Source: Sulfurospirillum sp. UBA4058 (lineage in GTDB: Bacteria > Campylobacterota > Campylobacteria > Campylobacterales > Sulfurospirillaceae). Taken from it: a stretch of DNA of 64,000 nucleotides. The stretch lies in contig DFZK01000015.1 of NCBI GenBank assembly GCA_002382085.1, positions 62,001-126,000 on the forward strand, written 5' to 3'. Below the pieces are notes generated by a model. That model had not been told where the DNA came from, made no database searches, and saw nothing but the letters and a program-made list of their open reading frames with translations. Made by a program: the position numbers and the translations under genes. Below are positions 34,026-41,986 of this stretch, in pieces (the stretch's first letter is position 1; every line of letters starts with the position of its first letter).

Positions 34026-34871
34026 ATGCGCATAAGCGGTTTTCTCGTATCTTTAGGACTCATCGCTTGGGGATGCGGTTGTGCGACCCAACCGACGTTG
34101 ATAAGCACGCTTCAAACTCCCTCGTTTCGACCGGAGACGTTTGTTTCGAGTCTTGTGCCGATGAAAGCACTCTACCGTCACGACGACGTTGCTTCGCAAG
34201 AGCCTCTTTGGGTGGTCATAGAAGGCGACGGACATGCATGGAAAAATGCATCGACTCCCTCCTCAAATCCTACGCCGCACGATCCCGTCGGCTGGAAAAT
34301 CGCGACGCAAATCGATGCTAAAAACGTTCTTTATTTGGCACGTCCGTGTCAGTATTTAGACGATGAAGAACGCAAGGCATGCCGGCTCGAAGATTGGACG
34401 GCGGGAAGGTTTGCTTCCCAATGGGTCGAGGCGATGAATGATGCGATCGATGTGTTTAAAACGCGCGGCGGCGATCGTGAAATCATTCTCGTAGGGTATT
34501 CAGGCGGCGGAACGATGGCGGCGTTGATCGCCGCAAGACGAAGCGACGTTAGCCTGTTGATCGGCGTTGCATCGCCTTTAGACGTTCACGCGTGGAGTTC
34601 TTATCATCGCGTTTCGCCGCTTGTGCAGTCGCTCGATCCTCAAAACGAGCGAGCCAAACTCTCTTTGATCCCGCAAATCTATGTCATGGGAAAAAACGAT
34701 ACGGTCGTTCCGCCTTTTTTAATCCGCGATTTTACGGCGTCGTACGAAAATCCTTCCTATGTGCGTATTATCGAAGTCGAGGCAGACCATACGATGCGTC
34801 TGCCTCTGAATCTTGCGGAGATTAGAACGTCATTTTTAAACTCAATTGATGCGCGAGGTAATCCTCTTTAA
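34026..34871 (+). CDS. Alpha/beta-hydrolase lipoprotein
   Basis: The 281-residue protein starts with a lipoprotein signal peptide (lipobox around LIAWGCGC, cysteine near residue 17). The mature part has an alpha/beta-hydrolase fold with nucleophile elbow GYSGGG, a plausible acid in GKNDTVVPP and a histidine in EADHTM. The substrate is unknown. Its last 50 nt overlap the convergent autotransporter gene, so the two C-termini are encoded by opposite strands of the same DNA. Confidence 0.78.
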   Translation: MRISGFLVSLGLIAWGCGCATQPTLISTLQTPSFRPETFVSSLVPMKALYRHDDVASQEPLWVVIEGDGHAWKNASTPSSNPTPHDPVGWKIATQIDAKNVLYLARPCQYLDDEERKACRLEDWTAGRFASQWVEAMNDAIDVFKTRGGDREIILVGYSGGGTMAALIAARRSDVSLLIGVASPLDVHAWSSYHRVSPLVQSLDPQNERAKLSLIPQIYVMGKNDTVVPPFLIRDFTASYENPSYVRIIEVEADHTMRLPLNLAEIRTSFLNSIDARGNPL

Positions 34872-37692
34872 CCTCAAGCGTATAACCGATGCGCATCGTA
34901 TTTTCTTTATCGCGTAAAAATTCGTATGCAAGATCGAGTTGTATCGCGTCTTTGGGAGCTTCCGCATTGGTGAGATTAAACGTTGACGCGCTATTGAGAA
35001 AGCCCGCCGTCGTGGTTGCTTCGTCGGCAAATTCATGCAAGTAGCGAAGCCCGACAAGGTAGCTTGCGTTTTGAGCGTCGCGGTATGCGTATTCGGTACC
35101 GACGATACTTTTGATCGAGGAGGCATCGCCGGAGGCTACATGTAAAGCTCCGGTGCCTCCTTTTTCATCGTAGCTTTGCGTTTGATTGTAGGTATATTGC
35201 GCTCCGATTAGAGGCTTAAACCCGCCTTGTAACGGAAAGCCGATTTCGGCTAATGCACCTAAAGCATAACCGTTGTAGGAGCTCTTTTCGCTTTCGTCAA
35301 ATCCGGAGTACGAGACGACGCGCTTAGCGTTATAGCGGTTAAACGTTCCGATCAACGCGCTGTTTAACGTGTAAGCGGTTTGGTTTTGATTGTAGTATAC
35401 GCCTACGTGAAATGAGTTGACGGTCGTATTGTCGCCTTGAGCATCGTCTCTTCCGTAGTTTTTCGCTCCCGTATACCCTCCCGAAAAGCCCAACAGTTCG
35501 TTGGAAGAGAGTTCACGTTCGTAACCGAGGGCAACACCCGCCGCATCGATGCGGTATCCGTCGGCGCCTTTATAGCTTTTTTGTTTGGCGGTATTGCCTA
35601 AAAGTTCCATCCAGTACGTTCCCTCGGTATCGTCACCCGCGGAAAGTCCGCTTTGCGTCGGCGACGAAGTTCCGTTCATACGGTGCGTAAATGCTCCGAA
35701 AATCGTATTTTGCGCGACGTTAACCGTTTGTAAAAGGCTATTGTTCGTTGCGGGGCTCAGCTGTTTGATCGCTCCTTGAATCTCTTCGGACGAAGAGAGT
35801 GCATAAAGGCTTGTCACAAGAGATGAAGAACTTTGCGTGTCTAGAGCGTTCAGTAACGCTTTGTCGTTTGTGCTCATCGTTCCGACGAGCGTAGCGTCGT
35901 AGCTTGAGGTTAAAATGAGATCGTTACCCGTTTGGCTGAGTGAAAAATTGACCAGCGCGGAGGTATCGAGAATGCTTAACTTCGAAACGTCGGTCGTGAG
36001 CGTTCCTGCCGAAACGATCGTTGATTCTAACCCGTTGGCGACGCTGTTGACGATGACGGGCTTGATAATCGTACCGTCGGCTAACGTAACGGTTCCGGAA
36101 TATCTTAACGTCTCGGCACTCGTTCCGCTCAGTCGGGTTTCAAGGATCGCACCGCTTTGCGTCGTAAGGTTTTCAAATCCGCTGATAGTGCTACGTACAC
36201 TGAGCGTTTGGGCGTTTCCTAAGACGATCGTATCGTTTCCGCTTCCGCCTACGATCGTTCCGTTAATGCTTCCGCCCAAGAGCGAAAGCGTATCGTCGCC
36301 GCTTCCCATATCGACGGCCAAACCGTTTTGTCCCGTAATCGTCCCGTAATTGGTAAGGCTATCGTTACCGGCACCCGTTTGAATCGCCGCACCCGCGGTA
36401 GTGCTTGAAAGCTCGTCGACCAAAACGGCACTGCTCCCGCCGATAATCACGCCCGTAGCGTTATTGACGATTACGTCGTCGTAATTTCCGACCAATCCGA
36501 TCGCCGCTTTGGTCGCGCCTTGAATCGTACCGCTATTGGTAATCGTCGCGACTCCTCCCGTTGCGGTTGACGTTCCTCTGCCCATTACCGTACCGTTTGC
36601 ACCGTCGTCGATGAGAATACCGACCGACTCTCCGTAAATCGTAGCCCCCGCATGATTGGTAATCGTACCGCCGCCTGCGGCAATTCCTTCCGCACCGTTA
36701 GGATTTCCGCTTGAATCTACGCCGCCGGCACCCAACCCTTGAATCGTTCCGTAATTGACGATCGTCGCTATTCCGTCGATATCGACCCCGTCGCCGTCGC
36801 CGTTATCCGCCGTTGACGTTCCGCCGTTACTCGCCGAGTGATCGTACGCATTGCCCGCTCCCGCGTAAGCTCCCGTAATCGTTCCGTAGTTAATGACCGT
36901 GCCCGTACCGTCGCTTCCGACACCTGAGCCGTTATTGCCGATGATCGTGCCGCCCTCATAGTTGGTAACGCTGACTTCCGTATCGGCGGTAATGCCGTGT
37001 CTTGGACCGCTAATGGTTCCGTAATTCTCAATCGAAACGCCCGTGCTGTCTTGCACGTCGATACCGTCTTGCGCTTTGGCTTCATTGGTACATGTACCGG
37101 TACATTTGGTGTTGACCGTTCCCGTTGAGATAATCGTTCCGTAGTTGATAATGCTCATGTTGTCGCCGGGGCGAAGGGCATCGTCTCCGTCGGCTCGAAT
37201 CAGTGCGGAAGTGTTGGTAGAAGAGCCGTTGATAACGCTACTGCCGCTTGCGGTAATGGACGTTAAATCCAAGGCTTGTCCGATGCCCGCACTCGTTCCC
37301 TTTTGCCAAATCGTGCCTTGATTGTTAAGAAGAATACCGGCCGTGCCTTTACCGACTTTCATAACGTCATCGCCAACCGCGCTAATCGTACCGTAGTTAT
37401 CGATCGTTAAAATAGCACCGGCGGTGTTATCGTAAATTGCTCTTCCCGTTCCCGTTTGTGCGATCAACCCGTTGTTGGTAATCGTCGCATCGCCTATAAT
37501 CGTCACGGCGACGCTCGAACCCGAAACACTTAAAATACCCGTTGACGTCAATGTCCCCGTTTGCGCGTCGGTGAGCGTTTTTGCGGAAGTAACGTTGGCG
37601 TCGTCGATGGAAAAACTGTTCGCGGTAACGGCCGCCATCACATTGATGGAAAGCGTTAATGAGAGTAATGCGTAGTGACTGTAGCGAATCAT
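34822..37692 (-). CDS. Autotransporter with beta-helix passenger (type Va)
   Basis: The 956-residue protein has an N-terminal signal peptide (to about AVTANS), a passenger of about 600 residues with roughly ten repeats containing NYGTI or related motifs, and a C-terminal beta-barrel domain of about 270 residues ending in LSLKMTF, a typical BAM signal with terminal Phe. Near the end of the passenger, three RTX-like nonapeptide motifs (GAGNDS, GSGDDT, GSGNDT) suggest calcium binding. It likely displays a surface beta-helix involved in adhesion or self-association; no enzymatic domain is seen. The passenger is rich in Gly, Thr, Ser and Asn and poor in Cys. Confidence 0.85.
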   Translation of the reverse strand: MIRYSHYALLSLTLSINVMAAVTANSFSIDDANVTSAKTLTDAQTGTLTSTGILSVSGSSVAVTIIGDATITNNGLIAQTGTGRAIYDNTAGAILTIDNYGTISAVGDDVMKVGKGTAGILLNNQGTIWQKGTSAGIGQALDLTSITASGSSVINGSSTNTSALIRADGDDALRPGDNMSIINYGTIISTGTVNTKCTGTCTNEAKAQDGIDVQDSTGVSIENYGTISGPRHGITADTEVSVTNYEGGTIIGNNGSGVGSDGTGTVINYGTITGAYAGAGNAYDHSASNGGTSTADNGDGDGVDIDGIATIVNYGTIQGLGAGGVDSSGNPNGAEGIAAGGGTITNHAGATIYGESVGILIDDGANGTVMGRGTSTATGGVATITNSGTIQGATKAAIGLVGNYDDVIVNNATGVIIGGSSAVLVDELSSTTAGAAIQTGAGNDSLTNYGTITGQNGLAVDMGSGDDTLSLLGGSINGTIVGGSGNDTIVLGNAQTLSVRSTISGFENLTTQSGAILETRLSGTSAETLRYSGTVTLADGTIIKPVIVNSVANGLESTIVSAGTLTTDVSKLSILDTSALVNFSLSQTGNDLILTSSYDATLVGTMSTNDKALLNALDTQSSSSLVTSLYALSSSEEIQGAIKQLSPATNNSLLQTVNVAQNTIFGAFTHRMNGTSSPTQSGLSAGDDTEGTYWMELLGNTAKQKSYKGADGYRIDAAGVALGYERELSSNELLGFSGGYTGAKNYGRDDAQGDNTTVNSFHVGVYYNQNQTAYTLNSALIGTFNRYNAKRVVSYSGFDESEKSSYNGYALGALAEIGFPLQGGFKPLIGAQYTYNQTQSYDEKGGTGALHVASGDASSIKSIVGTEYAYRDAQNASYLVGLRYLHEFADEATTTAGFLNSASTFNLTNAEAPKDAIQLDLAYEFLRDKENTMRIGYTLEVKEDYLAHQLSLKMTF

Positions 37693-37788
37693 AGAAATGC
37701 CCCTTTACGTAATCGAATGATATTTACCGATAATCCTAAAAAAAGAGTATTACCGTTTCATTACGATCAAGGGGCAGGAGAAGAACGA

Positions 37789-38304
37789 TCAATCCTTATG
37801 TTCGGGTTGCTTCATAATCATATAGATAATAAACGCAAACAACGCAATCGTTATAACCGTAAACAGCAAGGAAAACGTTTTGACGACGACGTAAGCGACG
37901 ATGAGGATCGAAAGCATCGTCGGGACTTCGTTATAGGCGCGGAAGAACTTACCGCTACGTCGACATGTCTCTTTTTCAAGCGCGACGCGGTAGTATTCAA
38001 GCGAAAACGAATACGCGCTTAAGATAAGGGCGACGACGATTTTGGCATAAATCCATGCTCCCGATTCTAATAAAACGGGATTGACGATCAGCATCGCCGC
38101 TCCACTGAAAATCGTTGCCCAAAATGCCGGAAGACCGATGTACTTGTAGACTTTATACTCTTGAATTTTGACGACTTCGACGAACTCTTTTTTGTGCGAA
38201 TGCTCGACGTGATAGACAAAAAGGCGCGGTAGATAAAACAACATCGCCATCCATGACATAAACGACATAACGTGAAACGTTAAAATCCAACTGTAATATT
38301 CCAT
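37789..38304 (-). CDS. hemJ: HemJ-like protoporphyrinogen IX oxidase
   Basis: The 171-residue membrane protein has four main hydrophobic segments. It starts SWILTFHVMSFMSWMAMLFYLPRLFVYH, the typical HemJ N-terminus with a conserved haem-ligand histidine (His10), and has a conserved lysine region (WIYAKIVVALIL). HemJ oxidises protoporphyrinogen IX in haem synthesis and replaces HemG/HemY in many Proteobacteria. It carries about 25 extra residues at the C-terminus, forming one more hydrophobic segment. Confidence 0.8.
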   Translation of the reverse strand: MEYYSWILTFHVMSFMSWMAMLFYLPRLFVYHVEHSHKKEFVEVVKIQEYKVYKYIGLPAFWATIFSGAAMLIVNPVLLESGAWIYAKIVVALILSAYSFSLEYYRVALEKETCRRSGKFFRAYNEVPTMLSILIVAYVVVKTFSLLFTVITIALFAFIIYMIMKQPEHKD

Positions 38305-38396
38305 ACGTTGTCCTTTCGTAAGTTTTGGCGAAAGTATAACACGCTATCTCTAACATATAGTAAATAATATCTATTTTTTATTTTATATTAAGAAAC

Positions 38397-38702
38397 TTAA
38401 CAGCACTCCAACTCGGCTTGCTCCATCAAGACGATCCCTTTTTCAAAATCGTACTCTTCAAACAATGCCGAAAGGTAAAAGACGTGGGAGCAAATATGGT
38501 ACAAAATATCTTTAGAGTCTTTTTTGGCAAATACCGCCTTATAGTCTTTGGGAATCAACGTTTCAAAACGCACCCATAACTCGTTTTTAGCTTCGGGATG
38601 CAAAGCAAAAAGCTCATACATCGCATCTAAAACAAAAACCGCATTTTCGTAACAGTCGATGTTGTGAAAACTGACATACCGATCGCGAACTTCTTCGGTC
38701 AT
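38397..38702 (-). CDS. cowN: CowN-like protein (sustains nitrogen fixation in the presence of CO)
   Basis: The 101-residue protein shows the CowN pattern as I recall it: RYVSFxxIDCxxNA at the N-terminus, a SHVFYLSALFEE-like segment, and the C-terminal LMEQAELECC. CowN binds nitrogenase and protects it from carbon monoxide. This implies that the organism carries nif genes elsewhere; none lie in the window. Its ATG overlaps the stop of a 10-codon leader ORF. No sigma-54 (-24/-12) promoter was found in the 90 bp upstream. Confidence 0.75.
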   Translation of the reverse strand: MTEEVRDRYVSFHNIDCYENAVFVLDAMYELFALHPEAKNELWVRFETLIPKDYKAVFAKKDSKDILYHICSHVFYLSALFEEYDFEKGIVLMEQAELECC

Positions 38703-38731
38703 TTTTTCGCCTTTTTAGCTCGCTTTTGCAT
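38699..38731 (-). CDS. Ten-residue leader ORF coupled to cowN
   Basis: An ATG at 38731-38729 with a strong AGGAAGG site nine bases upstream opens a frame for MQKRAKKAKK, which ends in TGA overlapping the cowN ATG. cowN itself has only a weak ribosome site (AAGGCG), so the leader probably drives its translation by coupling. The peptide need not have a function of its own. Confidence 0.45.
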   Translation of the reverse strand: MQKRAKKAKK

Positions 38732-38795
38732 ATTGCGTTCCTTCCTATTTAAGTGACATGTAGATTTTGTGTTAAGCCAAAAATATTAAGGCGAA

Positions 38796-40031
38796 TTATT
38801 TTCCAAGCGGCGTAGGTTCGTCGAAAAAGTAGCCTTGAAAGTAGTCGATGCCCAACTCTTTACATGTAAGATAAATCTCTTCGCTGGCGACGAATTCGGC
38901 GACGGTTTTCATACCGACTTTTTGCGCAAAAGCGATCATCGCTTCGACGACGGCTTTATGCGTAGCGTCTTTGTGAATGTTCTTAATCAGCGAACCGTCG
39001 ATTTTAATAAAGTCGGCTTTGAGCTTGACGAGGTATTCGAAATTGGAATAGCCCGTTCCGAAGTCGTCGATGGCGATTTTGACGCCTTGACTTTTGAGAA
39101 GACTCAAAAACGAAAGAACTTCGGCATGGTTTTCAATGCCTTCGCCCTCGGTAATTTCGACGATCAATCGATCGGTGACGCCGAATTCGTACATCTTTTC
39201 CAGTAAAAAATCAACCCTTTCTTGATCTAAGATATCGTCCAGCGTAAGATTGATCGAAAATTCCGTCGGTTTATCGGCAAAAAAGGCAAACGCCTTTTGA
39301 ATGACGATTTTCGTGATAGCACCGTAGAGATTAGCGCGTTTGGCATGGTGCAAAAATAAAAACGGCGAAATGATTTCCGCATTGGGAAGCTTAAGCCGTA
39401 CCAAACACTCGACTTTGGGCATTTTACCGCCGACGATGCTTTGGGCAAAGACTTCGAAGCGATCTTTTTTCAATGCGTCGCGGATCGTTTTTTCCCATGC
39501 TATTTCGCTACGAGCCGTGGATTGCGGGTTGCAAAGCGTGGGAGAGGCGGCGTCGTAGACCATCAAATCTTTTCCGATGCGTTTGGCTTGCTTGATGGCA
39601 AATTCGGCATGCAAAAAAAGATCGGTATAGCCGATAGCCACGCCGATACGCAGCGGTGCGTAAATTTTTTCGTTTTCAACGTTGATCGGCGAATAACCGA
39701 AATACCATAAACACGATTCAACGGTTTGGATAAAGTGTTCTTTGTCGATCTCTTTTCCCGCTAAAATCGCAAATTCGTCGCCGCCGAGATGAAAAACGCC
39801 GGCATGCGCAAAACGTTTTTGAATTCTTTGCGAGATCGTTTTAAGTATCTGATCGCCGACGGTATAGCCGAACGAGTGGTTGAAATTCCAAAAACCGTTG
39901 ACGTTTAAAAGGGCAAGCTTATTGGCGGTCGAGTTAGCAAGCGTATTGATAAAACGTCTACGATCGGGGAGTTGGGTTAAGGGATGAATGCGTCCGTAAC
40001 GCAATTCGTATCGAATCTCTTTGTTTCGCAT
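38796..40031 (-). CDS. GGDEF-EAL cyclic-di-GMP protein without sensor domain
   Basis: The 411-residue soluble protein starts almost directly with a GGDEF domain (intact LGGDEFAI) followed by an EAL phosphodiesterase domain. The EAL signature is ECLVRL, keeping the catalytic Glu; NLTLDDI, EITEGEG, DDFGTGYSNFEYL and DFIKIDGSLI also look intact. It may hydrolyse cyclic di-GMP, with GGDEF serving as a GTP-sensing or cyclase module. The RxxD site before GGDEF is absent. It lies 13 bp downstream of an esterase gene on the same strand. Confidence 0.87.
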   Translation of the reverse strand: MRNKEIRYELRYGRIHPLTQLPDRRRFINTLANSTANKLALLNVNGFWNFNHSFGYTVGDQILKTISQRIQKRFAHAGVFHLGGDEFAILAGKEIDKEHFIQTVESCLWYFGYSPINVENEKIYAPLRIGVAIGYTDLFLHAEFAIKQAKRIGKDLMVYDAASPTLCNPQSTARSEIAWEKTIRDALKKDRFEVFAQSIVGGKMPKVECLVRLKLPNAEIISPFLFLHHAKRANLYGAITKIVIQKAFAFFADKPTEFSINLTLDDILDQERVDFLLEKMYEFGVTDRLIVEITEGEGIENHAEVLSFLSLLKSQGVKIAIDDFGTGYSNFEYLVKLKADFIKIDGSLIKNIHKDATHKAVVEAMIAFAQKVGMKTVAEFVASEEIYLTCKELGIDYFQGYFFDEPTPLGK

Positions 40032-40044
40032 CGGGCGTTACTTC

Positions 40045-40932
40045 TTAGCGTTCAAGCGAAGCCGCAATAAAATCGTCGACGCGTTTGGTATAGATCAACT
40101 CTTTGCCCAAAAGCGCGTTAATGTCTTTGTGGCTCATCGGCTCTTGCACGAGTGCTACGACGGTTCCAAGCGAAGCGGCTTTGTCTAAAAAGGCTTGGGC
40201 TTGCGGGCAAGAGTCGTCACGTTTGGTCGAGCAAACGGCCATAAACGGCATTCGTTTTGCCAAGAGTTGATGGTAGGGAGAGAGGGCTTGCCAATACGCG
40301 GGGTTATCGCCAAACGCTCGATCGTAAAGGCGCAAGTGTTTGGAGTTCATTAAACTCGGCGTATCTAAAACGGCACTATCAAGCGAGACGGCGGCTTTGG
40401 GCGGCGTGATCGCATAGGTTTTATAAAGCGCGTCGCTTGAGGCAAGCATTGCGATGAGGTGAGCTCCGGCAGAATGTCCCATGAGGACGACTTTGTTTTT
40501 GTCGCCGCCGTATTTCTCGGCATTGGCTTGAAAGTAGCCTAACGCTTTGGCGACGGATTTGAGCTGATCGTTCACGGGAGTCGCCGGAAGCATCGGATAG
40601 TTAACGGAAACAAGGAGGTATCCTTTTTGTTCGACCCAATAAGCAACTTTATTTTCGATCACGTTTTGGTAGCTTTTATCACCGATCATCCACGCTCCAC
40701 CGTGTACCATAAAAATCACGGGCAGAGAAGCTAAAGGCGTCGTATGCGTCGGGGCATAAACATCAAAGCGTTCTTTAGGATGTTTGCCGTAAGCGACGTC
40801 GGAGATCCGTTTGACATGTGAAGAGATGCGCGCTCCTCTTTCATCTTCGCCTTCTAAATCCGAATGATCGCGTAACATACCTGCCGACATACCGACTATC
40901 AGCAAACATACGATTAAGCCTATACGTATCAT
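40045..40932 (-). CDS. Exported alpha/beta-hydrolase (esterase-like)
   Basis: The 295-residue protein has a short N-terminal hydrophobic segment that may be a signal peptide (GLIVCLLIVGMSAGM). The catalytic core shows the oxyanion motif MVHGGAWMIGD and nucleophile GHSAGAHL, as in the carboxylesterase/BD-FAE group; SHKDI near the end may hold the histidine. The substrate is unknown. It is the last gene of the adaptor-channel-old yellow enzyme operon, 25 bp after the flavoenzyme gene. Confidence 0.82.
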   Translation of the reverse strand: MIRIGLIVCLLIVGMSAGMLRDHSDLEGEDERGARISSHVKRISDVAYGKHPKERFDVYAPTHTTPLASLPVIFMVHGGAWMIGDKSYQNVIENKVAYWVEQKGYLLVSVNYPMLPATPVNDQLKSVAKALGYFQANAEKYGGDKNKVVLMGHSAGAHLIAMLASSDALYKTYAITPPKAAVSLDSAVLDTPSLMNSKHLRLYDRAFGDNPAYWQALSPYHQLLAKRMPFMAVCSTKRDDSCPQAQAFLDKAASLGTVVALVQEPMSHKDINALLGKELIYTKRVDDFIAASLER

Positions 40933-40957
40933 CTTCGTCTCCTTGGATAAAATGATG

Positions 40958-41986
40958 TTAAAAAGCTCGTAAATACGACGGTTCGATTAATGACGTTTTC
41001 CCTTGCGCTTTTGCGGCGTAGAAGAGAAAGTTAGGATTGCGTAAGAGTTCTCTTCCGTAAGCGACCAAATCGCAAAATTCTTCTTCCAAAAGCATTTCGC
41101 CTTCCTCAACCCGCGTAATCAATCCGACCGCAATCGTCGGAATGGAGGCTTTTGTGCGAATCTCTTTCGCATAAGCGGCTTGATACAAAGGTTTGAGCGG
41201 GGGCATCAAAGGTTGGCTTTCATGATTGCCTCCGGCGGAGACGTGGATCATCGAGACGCCGACGGATTTGAGTTTCAACGCCAATGCTTCGCTGTCCGCA
41301 ATCGTCCAGCCGTTCTCGATCCACTCGTCGGCGGAGAGACGTACGACGAGCGGCAAACGCGTTGCTTGAAGAATGTCTTGCGAAATTTCGCACACCAGAG
41401 CGCATCGTTTTTCAAAACTTCCGCCGTAAACGTCGGTACGAGTGTTCGTCAGCAAAGAGAGAAACTCAAAAAGCAAATAGCCGTGCGCGGCATGAAGTTC
41501 TACGATGTCGTATCCGGCTTTTTCGGCACGAAGAGCGGCGTGTACGAAACGGACTTTGATCTCTGCAATTTCCTCGAGGCTCAGGGCATGCGGACGTTGA
41601 AAGGGTGCGTCGGAGCTAAAGGGAAGGGCGGAGGGTGCGACGGGAATCGAAACGGTGCACGTACTTTTGCGTCCGGCGTGGGCAAGTTGCACCGCCGCTT
41701 TCGCACCGTAAGCATGACACTGTTTGACCAATGCCGCATGCCCCGCGATGTGCGCGTCGTCCCACAATCCCAAATCGCGCATGCTAATACGACCTCTGGG
41801 TTCCACCGCGGTCGCTTCGACGACGATAAGACCGACGCCGCCGATGGCACGCGCAGCGTAATGGGCGAGGTGAAAGTCGTTCACGCAAGCGTCGATGTCG
41901 GCTTTGTACATGCACATCGGCGGCATAACGACGCGGTTTTTAAGCGTCAGATCGGCTAAACGATACGGACTCAATAATCGGCTCAT
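40958..41986 (-). CDS. NADH:flavin oxidoreductase / old yellow enzyme (YqjM/NamA-like)
   Basis: The 342-residue TIM-barrel FMN protein belongs to the old yellow enzyme family. It has LKNRVVMPPMCMY with the YqjM-type cysteine, the substrate-binding histidine region ELHAAHGYLLFEFLSLLTNTRTDVYGG, and the C-terminal GRELLRNPNF. Such enzymes reduce activated C=C bonds in enals, enones, nitro compounds or electrophiles. It overlaps the upstream efflux-channel gene by 4 nt, suggesting a joint role with export, perhaps detoxification of electrophiles (inference). Confidence 0.9.
   Translation of the reverse strand: MSRLLSPYRLADLTLKNRVVMPPMCMYKADIDACVNDFHLAHYAARAIGGVGLIVVEATAVEPRGRISMRDLGLWDDAHIAGHAALVKQCHAYGAKAAVQLAHAGRKSTCTVSIPVAPSALPFSSDAPFQRPHALSLEEIAEIKVRFVHAALRAEKAGYDIVELHAAHGYLLFEFLSLLTNTRTDVYGGSFEKRCALVCEISQDILQATRLPLVVRLSADEWIENGWTIADSEALALKLKSVGVSMIHVSAGGNHESQPLMPPLKPLYQAAYAKEIRTKASIPTIAVGLITRVEEGEMLLEEEFCDLVAYGRELLRNPNFLFYAAKAQGKTSLIEPSYLRAF

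Noticed and set aside
35900..37600. Possible CRISPR array or DNA repeat region in the autotransporter gene
   Set aside because: The short recurring DNA words encode the NYGTI protein repeats in frame; spacing is irregular and there are no spacers.
38703..38795. Sigma-54 promoter for cowN
   Set aside because: A TTGGC element exists on the minus strand, but no GC element follows at the required 10-11 bp spacing.
41180..41959. 259-codon plus-strand frame opposite the old yellow enzyme gene
   Set aside because: It lies wholly antisense to a gene with all family motifs and resembles no protein.
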